From Nomia melanderi (lineage: Eukaryota; Arthropoda; Insecta; Hymenoptera; Halictidae), in NCBI RefSeq assembly GCF_051020985.1, contig NW_027475149.1:558001-622000 (forward strand): a DNA stretch of 64,000 nucleotides. The letters are read 5' to 3'. Each line of letters starts with the position of its first letter. The stretch's first letter is position 1. A program made the position numbers and the translations under genes. The notes under the pieces were generated by a model, which was given only the letters and a program-made list of their open reading frames with translations, was not told the DNA's origin and searched no databases. Positions 52,714 to 63,185 of this stretch are shown piece by piece.

Positions 52714-54174
52714 AGCACCCGAGATATCACCAGATATATATTGGATTTTCCCCTGACCCTGAGTGTCCGGCCCCATGAGACTGTGGTTTTCTCGGCCCCT
52801 GGTGGTCCGAGGTCGTTCCCGCTGGCCAGATTCATGCGCCTGGGCCTCCTACAGACAATGCACTTTGATTTATTGCGCTATCTCAAATAGCACCCGAGAT
52901 ATCACCAGATATATATTGGATTTTTCCCTGACCCTGAGTGTCCGGCGCCATGAGACGGTGGTTTTCTTGGCCCCTGGTGGTCCGAGGTCGTTCCCGCTGC
53001 ACAGATGCATGCGCCAGGGCCTCCTTCAGATAATTCACTTTGGTTTATTGCGCTATCTCTAATAGCACCCGAGATATCACCAGATATATATTGGATTTTC
53101 CCCTGACCCTGAGTGTCCGGACCCATGAGACGGTGGTTTTCTCGGCCCCTGGTGGTCCGAGGTCGTTCCCGCTGCCCAGATTCATGCGCCAGGGCCTCCT
53201 ACAGACAGTGCACTTTGGTTTATTGCGCTATCTGTAATAGCACCCGAGATATCACCAGATATATATTGGATTTTTCCCTGACCCTGAGTGTCCGGCTTCA
53301 TGAGACGGTGATTTTCTCGTCCCCTGGTGGTCCGACGTCGTTCCCACTGCCCAGATTCATGCGCCAGGGCCTCCTACAGACAATGCGCTTTGGTTTATTG
53401 CGCTATCTGTAATAGCACCCGAGATATCACCAGATATATGCTGGATTTTTACATGACCTTGGGTGACGGATTCCGAATATCTGTAATTTTCTCGGCCACT
53501 GGTGGTCCGAGGTCGTTCCTGCTGGCCAGATTCATTTGCCTGGGCCTCCTACAGACAATGCACTTTGATTTATTGCGCTATCTCTAATAGCACCCGAGAT
53601 ATCACCAGATATTTGCTGGATTTTTACATGATCTTGGGTGACGGATTCCGAATATCTGTAATTTTCTCGGCCACTGGTGGTCCGAGGTCGTTCCTGCGGC
53701 ACAGATTCATTCGCAAGGGCCTCCTACAGACAATGCACTCTGGTTTCTTGCGCTATCTGTAATTGCACCCGAGATATCACCAGATATATATTGGATTTTC
53801 CCCTGACCCTGAGTGTCCGGATCCATGAGACGGTGGTTTTCTCGGCCCCTGGTGGTCCGAGGTCGTTCCCGCTGCACAGATTCATTCGCCTGGGCCTCCT
53901 ACAGACAATGCACTTTGATTTATTGCGCTACCTGTAATAGCACCCGAGATATCACCAGATATATATTGGATTTTTCCCTGACCCTGAGTGTCCGGCTCCA
54001 TGAGACTGTGGTTTTCTCGGCCCCTGGTGGTCCGAGGTCGTTCCCGCTGGCCAGATTCATGCGCCTGGGCCTCCTACAGACAATGCACTTTGATTTAGTG
54101 CGCTATCTCTAATAGCACGCGAGATATCACCAGATATATATTGGATTTTCCCCTCACCCTGAGTGTCCGGCCCC
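52700..54174 (+). repeat. 1,475-bp block, copy 2 (offset 2,450 bp)
   Basis: Second copy of 50250-51724. It ends at 'ccccgtgagtcgg' (54171), a marker otherwise seen near 617 and 58724. Confidence 0.85.
53414..53763 (+). repeat. Two adjacent type-2 monomers
   Basis: Copies of 50964-51313, 2,450 bp downstream. The first has 'gctggccagattcatttgcc'. Confidence 0.85.
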
Positions 54175-54288
54175 GTGAGTCGGTGGTTTTCTCGGCCCCT
54201 GGTGGTCCTAGGTCGTTCCCGCTGACCAGATTCATTCGCCAGGGCCTCCTACAGACAATGCACTTTGGTTTATTGCGCTATCTCTAAT

Positions 54289-54463
54289 AGCACCCGAGAT
54301 ATCACCAGATATTTGCTGGATTTTTACATGACCTTGGGTTAGGGATTCCGAATATCTGTAATTTCCTCGGCCACTGGTGGTCCGAGGTCGTTCCTGCGGC
54401 ACAGAATCATTCGCAAGGGCCTCCTACAGACAATGCACTTTGGTTTATTGCGCTATCTGTAAT
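54289..54463 (+). repeat. Type-2 monomer with altered core marker
   Basis: Has 'gggttagggattccgaat' where other type-2 units have 'gggtgacggattccgaat', and 'atttcctcggcc'. It is a private variant. Confidence 0.82.
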
Positions 54464-55688
54464 AGCACCCGAGATATCACCAGATATATATTGGATTTTC
54501 ACCTGACCCTGAGTGTCCGGCCCCATGAGACTGTGGTTTTCTCGGCCCCTGGTGGTCCGAGGTCGTTCCCGCTGGCCAGATTCATGCGCCTGGGCCTCCT
54601 ACAGACAATGCACTTTGATTTATTGCGCTATCTCAAATAGCACCCGAGATATCACCAGATATATATTGGATTTTTCCCTGACCCTGAGTGTCCGGCGCCA
54701 TGAGACGGTGGTTTTCTTGGCCCCTGGTGGTCCGAGGTCGTTCCCGCTGCACAGATGTATGCGCCAGGGCCTCCTTCAGATAATTCACTTTGGTTTATTG
54801 CGCTATCTATAATAGCACCCGAGATATCACCAGATATATATTGGATTTTCCCCTGACCCTGAGTGTCCGGTCCCATGAGACGGTGGTTTTCTCGGCCCCT
54901 GGTGGTCCGAGGTCGTTCCCGCTGCCCAGATTCATGCGCCAGGGCCTCCTATAGACAGTGCACTTTGGTTTATTGCGCTATCTGTAATAGCACCCGAGAT
55001 ATCACCAGATATATATTGGATTTTTCCCTGACCCTGAGTGTCCGGCCCCATGAGGTGGTGGTTTTCTCGGTCCCTGGGGTTCCGAGGTCGTTACCGCACC
55101 ACAGATTCATTCGCCTGGGCCTCCTACAGACAATGCACTTTGATTTATTAATTTATCTGTAATAGCACCCGAGATATCACCAGATATATATTGGATTTTC
55201 ACCTGACCCTGAGTGTCCGGCCCCATGAGACTGTGGTTTTCTCGGCCCCTGGTGGTCCGAGGTCGTTCCCGCTGGCCAGATTCATGCGCCTGGGCCTCCT
55301 ACAGACAATGCACTTTGATTTATTGCGCTATCTCTAATAGCACCCGAGATATCACCAGATATATATTGGATTTTTCCCTGACCCTGAGTGTCCGGCGCCA
55401 TGAGACGGTGGTTTTCTTGGCCCCTGGTGGTCCGAGGTCGTTCCCGCTGCACAGATGCATGCGCCAGGGCCTCCTGCAGATAATTCACTTTGGTTTATTG
55501 CGCTATCTCTAATAGCACCCGAGATATCACCAGATATATATTGGATTTTCCCCTGACCCTGAGTGTCCGGCCCCATGAGACTGTGGTTTTCCCGGCCCCT
55601 GGTGGTCCGAAGTCGTTCCCGCTGCACAGATTCATGCGCCAGAGCCTCCTACCGACAATGCACTTTGATTTATTGGGCTATCTGTAAT

Positions 55689-55863
55689 AGCACCCGAGAT
55701 ATCACCAGATAAATATTGGATTTTACCCTGAACCTGAGTGTGTGGCCCCATGAGACTGTGGTTTTCTCGGCCCCTGGTGGTCCGAGGTCGTTCCTGCGGC
55801 ACAGAATCATTCGCAAGGGCCTCCTACAGACAATGCACTTTGGTTTATTGCGCTATCTGTAAT
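55689..55863 (+). repeat. Hybrid monomer, standard 5' part and type-2 3' part
   Basis: Starts with 'gataaatattgg' and 'ccccatgagactgtgg' of the standard lineage, then has 'cctgcggcacagaatcattc' of type-2. The switch falls within the conserved 'ggtggtccgaggtcgttcc' stretch, where both lineages are alike. Confidence 0.8.
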
Positions 55864-56038
55864 AGCACCCGAGATATCACCAGATATATATTGCATTTTC
55901 CCCTGACCCTGAGTGTCCGGCCCCATGAGACTGTGGTTTTCTCGGCCCCTGGTGGTCCGAGGTCGTTCCCGCTGGCCAGATTCATGCGCCTGGGCCTCCT
56001 ACAGACAATGCACTTTGATTTATTGCGCTATCTGTAAT

Positions 56039-56648
56039 AGCACCCGAGATATCACCAGATATATATTGGATTTTACCCTGACCCTGAGTGTCCGGCCCCA
56101 TGAGACGGTGGTTGTCTCGGCCCCTGGAGGTCCGAGGACGTTCCCGCTTGCACAGATTCATGCGCCAGGGCATCCTGCAGATAATTCACTTTGGTTTATT
56201 GCGCTATCTCTAATAGCACCCGAGATATCACCAGATATATACTGGATTTTCCCCTGACCCTGAGTGTCCGGCCCCATGAGACTGTGGTTATCTCGGCGCC
56301 TGGTGGTCCGAGGTCGTTCCCGCTGCACAGATTCATCCGCCAGGGCCTCCTACAGACAATGCACTTTGATTTATTGCGCTATCTGTAATAGCACCCGAGA
56401 TATCACCAGATATATATTGGATATTTCCCTCACCCTGAGTGTCCAGCCCCATGAGACGGTGGTTTTCTCGGCCCCTGGTGGTCCGAGGTCGTTCCCGCTG
56501 CACAGATGCATGCGCCAGGGCCTCCTGCAGATAATTCACTTTGGTTTATTGCGCTATCTCTAATAGCACCCGAGATATCACCAGATATATATTGGATTTT
56601 CCCCTGACCCTGAGAGTCCGGCCCCATGAGACTGTGGTTTTCTCGGCC
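56039..56648 (+). repeat. Patch of domain-4 monomers inside domain 5
   Basis: Two stretches here match 46-47.5 kb, not the surrounding type-2-rich array. About 56039-56380 matches about 46414-46755 (offset 9,625 bp), including the one-base insertion 'cgcttgcac' and 'ggttatctcgg'. About 56381-56648 matches about 47281-47548 (offset 9,100 bp), including 'ggatatttccctcaccc' and 'gtccagcccc'. The right edge is sharp: at 56649 the sequence switches to type-2 'ggccactggtgg'. Confidence 0.78.
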
Positions 56649-56739
56649 ACTGGTGGTCCGAGGTCGTTCCTGCGGCACAGATTCATTCGCAAGGGCCTCC
56701 TACAGACAATGCACTCTGGTTTCTTGCGCTATCTGTAAT
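56565..56739 (+). repeat. Hybrid monomer at the right edge of the patch
   Basis: The standard 5' part ('gagagtccggccccatgag') joins type-2 'ggccactggtggtccgagg' and 'gcggcacagattcattcgc'. It marks the boundary where domain-4-like sequence returns to domain-5 sequence. Confidence 0.8.
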
Positions 56740-56886
56740 TGCACCCGAGATATCACCAGATATATATTGGATTTTTCCCTTACCCTGAGTGTCCGGCGCC
56801 ATGAGACGGTGGTTTTCTTGGCCCCTGGTGGTCCGAGGTCGTTCCCGCTGCACAGATGCATGCGCCAGGGCCTCCTGCAGATAATT

Positions 56887-58484
56887 CACTTTGGTTTATT
56901 GCGCTATCTCTAATAGCACCCGAGATATCACCAGATATATATTGGATTTTCCCCTGACCCTGAGTGTCCGGCCCCATGAGACTGTGGTTTTCCCGGCCCC
57001 TGGTGGTCCGAGGTCGTTCCCGCTGCACAGATTCATGCGCCAGGGCCTCCTACCGACAATGCACTTTGATTTATTGGGCTATCTGTAATAGCACCCGAGA
57101 TATCACCAGATAAATATTGGATTTTACCCTGAACCTGAGTGTGCGGCCCCATGAGACTGTGGTTTTCTCGGCCCCTGGTGGTCCGAGGTCGTTCCAGCTG
57201 GCCAGATTTATTCGCCTGGGCCTCCTACGGACAATGCACTTTGATTTATTGCGCTATCTGTAATAGCACCCGAGATATCACCAGATATATATTGGATTTT
57301 TCCCTGACCCTGAGTGTCCGGCCCCATGAGACGGTGGTTTACTCGGCCCCTGGTGGTCGGAGGTCGTTCCTGCTGGCCAGATTCATTCGCCTGGGCCTCC
57401 TACAGACAATGCAGTTTGATTTATTGCGCTATCTCTAATAGCACCCGAGATATCACCAGATATTTGATGGATTTTTACATGACCTTGGGTGACGGATTCC
57501 GAATATCTGTAATTTTCTCGGCCACTGGTGGTCCGAGGTCGTTCCTGCGGCACAGAATCATTCGCAAGGGCCTCCTACAGGCAATGCACTTTGGTTTATT
57601 GCGCTATCTGTAATAGCACCCGAGATATCACCAGATATATATTGCATTTTCCCCTGACCCTGAGTGTCCGGCCCCATGAGACTGTGGTTTTCTCGGCCCC
57701 TGGTGGTCCGAGGTCGTTCCCGCTGGCCAGATTCATGCGCCTGGGCCTCCTACAGACAATGCACTTTGATTTATTGCGCTATCTCAAATAGCACCCGAGA
57801 TATCACCAGATATATATTGGATTTTCCCCTGACCCTGAGTGTCCGGCGCCATGAGACGGTGGTTTTCTTGGCCCCTGGTGGTCCGAGGTCGTTCCCGCTG
57901 CACAGATGCATGCGCCAGGGCCTCCTTCAGATAATTCACTTTGGTTTATTGCGCTATCTCTAATAGCACCCGAGATATCACCAGATATATATTGGATTTT
58001 CCCCTGACCCTGAGTGTCCGGACCCATGAGACGGTGGTTTTCTCGGCCCCTGGTGGTCCGAGGTCGTTCCCGCTGCCCAGATTCATGCGCCAGGGCCTCC
58101 TACAGACAGTGCACTTTGGTTTATTGCGCTATCTGTAATAGCACCCGAGATATCACCAGATATATATTGGATTTTTCCCTGACCCTGAGTGTCCGGCTTC
58201 ATGAGACGGTGATTTTCTCGTCCCCTGGTGGTCCGACGTCGTTCCCGCTGCTCAGATTCATGCGCCAGGGCCTCCTACAGACAATGCGCTTTGGTTTATT
58301 GCGCTATCTGTAATAGCACCCGAGATATCACCAGATATATGCTGGATTTTTACATGACCTTGGGTGACGGATTCCGAATATCTGTAATTTTCTCGGCCAC
58401 TGGTGGTCCGAGGTCGTTCCTGCTGGCCAGATTCATTCGCCTGGGCCTCCTACAGACAATGCACTTTGATTTATTGCGCTATCT
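56887..58484 (+). repeat. 1,598-bp block, copy 1 (offset 2,450 bp)
   Basis: Matches 59337-60934. It opens with the module marked by 'ttttcccggcccctgg', 'ctaccgacaatg' and 'gataaatattgg'. Differences seen: 'tacggacaat' near 57227, 'gcagtttgat' near 57411, 'caggcaatgc' near 57579. Confidence 0.85.
57440..57614 (+). repeat. Type-2 monomer
   Basis: Sub-variant 'atatttgatgg' with 'catgaccttggg'. The same form recurs at 59890, 61990 and 63739, tracking the repeated module. Confidence 0.85.
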
Positions 58485-58489
58485 GTAAT
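58315..58489 (+). repeat. Type-2 monomer
   Basis: 'atatatgctgg' form with the 'gctggccagattcattcgcc' 3' arm. Its copy at offset 2,450 bp is 60765-60939. Confidence 0.85.
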
Positions 58490-58839
58490 AGCACCCGAGA
58501 TATCACCAGATATATATTGGATTTTTCCCTGACCCTGAGTGTGCGGCTCCATGAGACTGTGGTTTTCTCGGCCCCTGGTGGTCCGAGGTCGTTCCCGCTG
58601 GCCAGATTCATGCGCCTGGGCCTCCTACAGACAATGCACTTTGATTTAGTGCTCTATCTCTAATAGCACGCGAGATATCACCAGATATATATTGGATTTT
58701 CCCCTCACCCTGAGTGTCCGGCCCCGTGAGTCGGTGGTTTTCTCGGCCCCTGGTGGTCCTAGGTCGTTCCCGCTGACCAGATTCATGCGCCAGGGCCTCC
58801 TACAGACAATGCGCTTTGGTTTATTGCGCTATCTGTAAT

Positions 58840-59189
58840 AGCACCCGAGATATCACCAGATATATGCTGGATTTTTTCATGACCTTGGGTGACGGATTCC
58901 GAATATCTGTAATTTTCTCGGCCACTGGTGGTCCGAGGTCGTTCCTGCTGGCCAGATTCATTTGCCTGGGCCTCCTACAGACAATGCACTTTGATTTATT
59001 GCGCTATCTCTAATAGCACCCGAGATATCACCAGATATTTGCTGGATTTTTACATGATCTTGGGTGACGGATTCCGAATATCTGTAATTTTCTCGGCCAC
59101 TGGTGGTCCGAGGTCGTTCCTGCGGCACAGATTCATTCGCAAGGGCCTCCTACAGACAATGCACTCTGGTTTCTTGCGCTATCTGTAAT
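58840..59189 (+). repeat. Two adjacent type-2 monomers
   Basis: The first has a private 'gattttttcatgacc'. The second is the 'gcactctggtttcttgcgc' sub-variant. Confidence 0.85.
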
Positions 59190-60234
59190 AGCACCCGAGA
59201 TATCACCAGATATATATTGGATTTTTCCCTGACCCTGAGTGTGCGGCTCCATGAGACTGTGGTTTTCTCGGCCCCTGGTGGTCCGAGGTCGTTCCCGCTG
59301 GCCAGATTCATGCGCCTGGGCCTCCTACAGACAATGCACTTTGGTTTATTGCGCTATCTCTAATAGCACCCGAGATATCACCAGATATATATTGGATTTT
59401 CCCCTGACCCTGAGTGTCCGGCCCCATGAGACTGTGGTTTTCCCGGCCCCTGGTGGTCCGAGGTCGTTCCCGCTGCACAGATTCATGCGCCAGGGCCTCC
59501 TACCGACAATGCACTTTGATTTATTGGGCTATCTGTAATAGCACCCGAGATATCACCAGATAAATATTGGATTTTACCCTGAACCTGAGTGTGCGGCCCC
59601 ATGAGACTGTGGTTTTCTCGGCCCCTGGTGGTCCGAGGTCGTTCCAGCTGGCCAGATTTATTCGCCTGGGCCTCCTACAGACAATGCACTTTGATTTATT
59701 GCGCTATCTGTAATAGCACCCGAGATATCACCAGATATATATTGGATTTTTCCCTGACCCTGAGTGTCCGGCCCCATGAGACGGTGGTTTACTCGGCCCC
59801 TGGTGGTCGGAGGTCGTTCCTGCTGGCCAGATTCATTCGCCTGGGCCTCCTACAGACAATGCACTTTGATTTATTGCGCTATCTCTAATAGCACCCGAGA
59901 TATCACCAGATATTTGATGGATTTTTACATGACCTTGGGTGACGGATTCCGAATATCTGTAATTTTCTCGGCCACTGGTGGTCCGAGGTCGTTCCTGCGG
60001 CACAGAATCATTCGCAAGGGCCTCCTACAGACAATGCACTTTGGTTTATTGCGCTATCTGTAATAGCACCCGAGATATCACCAGATATATATTGCATTTT
60101 CCCCTGACCCTGAGTGTCCGGCCCCATGAGACTGTGGTTTTCTCGGCCCCTGGTGGTCCGAGGTCGTTCCCGCTGGCCAGATTCATGCGCCTGGGCCTCC
60201 TACAGACAATGCACTTTGATTTATTGCGCTATCT
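58999..60234 (+). repeat. 1,236-bp block, copy 1 (offset 2,100 bp, 12 monomers)
   Basis: Matches 61099-62334. Differences seen: 'gcacccgagat' near 59707 against 'gcaccagagat', 'ggtcggaggtc' near 59806 against 'ggtcggatgtc', and one base at 60230. Confidence 0.85.
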
Positions 60235-60934
60235 CAAATAGCACCCGAGATATCACCAGATATATATTGGATTTTTCCCTGACCCTGAGTGTCCGGCGCC
60301 ATGAGACGGTGGTTTTCTTGGCCCCTGGTGGTCCGAGGTCGTTCCCGCTGCACAGATGCATGCGCCAGGGCCTCCTTCAGATAATTCACTTTGGTTTATT
60401 GCGCTATCTCTAATAGCACCCGAGATATCACCAGATATATATTGGATTTTCCCCTGACCCTGAGTGTCCGGACCCATGAGACGGTGGTTTTCTCGGCCCC
60501 TGGTGGTCCGAGGTCGTTCCCGCTGCCCAGATTCATGCGCCAGGGCCTCCTACAGACAGTGCACTTTTGTTTATTGCGCTATCTGTAATAGCACCCGAGA
60601 TATCACCAGATATATATTGGATTTTTCCCTGACCCTGAGTGTCCGGCTTCATGAGACGGTGATTTTCTCGTCCCCTGGTGGTCCGACATCGTTCCCGCTG
60701 CTCAGATTCATGCGCCAGGGCCTCCTACAGACAATGCGCTTTGGTTTATTGCGCTATCTGTAATAGCACCCGAGATATCACCAGATATATGCTGGATTTT
60801 TACATGACCTTGGGTGACGGATTCCGAATATCTGTAATTTTCTCGGCCACTGGTGGTCCGAGGTCGTTCCTGCTGGCCAGATTCATTCGCCTGGGCCTCC
60901 TACAGACAATGCACTTTGATTTATTGCGCTATCT
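59337..60934 (+). repeat. 1,598-bp block, copy 2 (offset 2,450 bp)
   Basis: Second copy of 56887-58484. Its first 0.9 kb is also part of the 2,100-bp-offset block 58999-60234 / 61099-62334. Confidence 0.85.
59890..60064 (+). repeat. Type-2 monomer
   Basis: 'atatttgatgg' form, copy of 57440-57614 at offset 2,450 bp. Confidence 0.85.
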
Positions 60935-61289
60935 CTAATAGCACCCGAGATATCACCAGATATTTGCTGGATTTTTACATGATCTTGGGTGACGGATTCC
61001 GAATATCTGTAATTTTCTCGGCCACTGGTGGTCCGAGGTCGTTCCTGCGGCACAGATTCATTCGCAAGGGCCTCCTACAGACAATGCACTCTGGTTTCTT
61101 GCGCTATCTCTAATAGCACCCGAGATATCACCAGATATTTGCTGGATTTTTACATGATCTTGGGTGACGGATTCCGAATATCTGTAATTTTCTCGGCCAC
61201 TGGTGGTCCGAGGTCGTTCCTGCGGCACAGATTCATTCGCAAGGGCCTCCTACAGACAATGCACTCTGGTTTCTTGCGCTATCTGTAAT
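60765..61289 (+). repeat. Three adjacent type-2 monomers, the last two a perfect doublet
   Basis: Units 60765-60939, 60940-61114 and 61115-61289. The second and third are the same over the unit except 'ctctaat' against 'ctgtaat' at the end. This is the longest run of type-2 units in the window. Confidence 0.87.
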
Positions 61290-62334
61290 AGCACCCGAGA
61301 TATCACCAGATATATATTGGATTTTTCCCTGACCCTGAGTGTGCGGCTCCATGAGACTGTGGTTTTCTCGGCCCCTGGTGGTCCGAGGTCGTTCCCGCTG
61401 GCCAGATTCATGCGCCTGGGCCTCCTACAGACAATGCACTTTGGTTTATTGCGCTATCTCTAATAGCACCCGAGATATCACCAGATATATATTGGATTTT
61501 CCCCTGACCCTGAGTGTCCGGCCCCATGAGACTGTGGTTTTCCCGGCCCCTGGTGGTCCGAGGTCGTTCCCGCTGCACAGATTCATGCGCCAGGGCCTCC
61601 TACCGACAATGCACTTTGATTTATTGGGCTATCTGTAATAGCACCCGAGATATCACCAGATAAATATTGGATTTTACCCTGAACCTGAGTGTGCGGCCCC
61701 ATGAGACTGTGGTTTTCTCGGCCCCTGGTGGTCCGAGGTCGTTCCAGCTGGCCAGATTTATTCGCCTGGGCCTCCTACAGACAATGCACTTTGATTTATT
61801 GCGCTATCTGTAATAGCACCAGAGATATCACCAGATATATATTGGATTTTTCCCTGACCCTGAGTGTCCGGCCCCATGAGACGGTGGTTTACTCGGCCCC
61901 TGGTGGTCGGATGTCGTTCCTGCTGGCCAGATTCATTCGCCTGGGCCTCCTACAGACAATGCACTTTGATTTATTGCGCTATCTCTAATAGCACCCGAGA
62001 TATCACCAGATATTTGATGGATTTTTACATGACCTTGGGTGACGGATTCCGAATATCTGTAATTTTCTCGGCCACTGGTGGTCCGAGGTCGTTCCTGCGG
62101 CACAGAATCATTCGCAAGGGCCTCCTACAGACAATGCACTTTGGTTTATTGCGCTATCTGTAATAGCACCCGAGATATCACCAGATATATATTGCATTTT
62201 CCCCTGACCCTGAGTGTCCGGCCCCATGAGACTGTGGTTTTCTCGGCCCCTGGTGGTCCGAGGTCGTTCCCGCTGGCCAGATTCATGCGCCTGGGCCTCC
62301 TACAGACAATGCACTTTGATTTATTGCGCCATCT
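61099..62334 (+). repeat. 1,236-bp block, copy 2 (offset 2,100 bp, 12 monomers)
   Basis: Second copy of 58999-60234. It is followed at once by three units of altered order containing a one-base deletion. Confidence 0.85.
61990..62164 (+). repeat. Type-2 monomer
   Basis: 'atatttgatgg' form, copy of 59890-60064 at offset 2,100 bp. Confidence 0.85.
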
Positions 62335-62339
62335 CTAAT

Positions 62340-62688
62340 AGCACCCGAGATATCACCAGATATTTGATGGATTTTTACATGATATTGGGTGACGGATTCC
62401 GAACATCTGTAATTTTCTCGGCCACTGGTGGTCCGAGGTCGTTCCTGCGGCCAGATTCATTCGCCTGGGCCTCCTACAGACAATGCACTTTCATTTATTG
62501 CGCTATCTCTAATAGCACCCGAGATATCACCAGATATTTGCTGGATTTTTACATGATCTTGGGTGACGGATTCCGAATATCTGTAATTTTCTCGGCCACT
62601 GGTGGTCCGAGGTCGTTCCTGCGGCACAGATTCATTCGCAAGGGCCTCCTACAGACAATGCACTCTGGTTTCTTGCGCTATCTGTAAT
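62340..62688 (+). repeat. Two adjacent type-2 monomers, the first 174 bp
   Basis: The first unit (62340-62513) reads 'cctgcggccagattcattcg', a splice of the 'gcggcacag' and 'ctggccag' 3' arms that drops one base. The deletion keeps one reading frame open across two units and gives the longest open frame of the window (157 codons, 62214-62687), which is an artefact of the deletion. Confidence 0.87.
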
Positions 62689-63185
62689 TGCACCCGAGAT
62701 ATCACCAGATATATATTGGATTTTCCCCTGACCCTGAGTGTCCGGATCCATGAGACGGTGGTTTTCTCGGCCCCTGGTGGTCCGAGGTCGTTCCCGCTGC
62801 ACAGATTCATTCGCCTGGGCCTCCTACAGACAATGCACTTTGATTTATTGCGCTATCTGTAATAGCACCCGAGATATCACCAGATATATATTGGATTTTT
62901 CCCTGACCCTGAGTGTGCGGCTCCATGAGACTGTGGTTTTCTCGGCCCCTGGTGGTCCGAGGTCGTTCCCGCTGGCCAGATTCATGCGCCTGGGCCTCCT
63001 ACAGACAATGCACTTTGATTTATTGCGCTATCTCAAATAGCACCCGAGATATCACCAGATATATATTGGATTTTTCCCTGACCCTGAGTGTCCGGCGCCA
63101 TGAGACGGTGGTTTTCTTGGCCCCTGGTGGTCCGAGGTCGTTCCCGCTGCACAGATGCATGCGCCAGGGCCTCCTGCAGATAATT

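Noticed and set aside
62214..62687. 157-codon open frame, the longest in the window.
   Set aside because: It exists only because the unit at 62340-62513 lost one base, joining two phases of the satellite translation.
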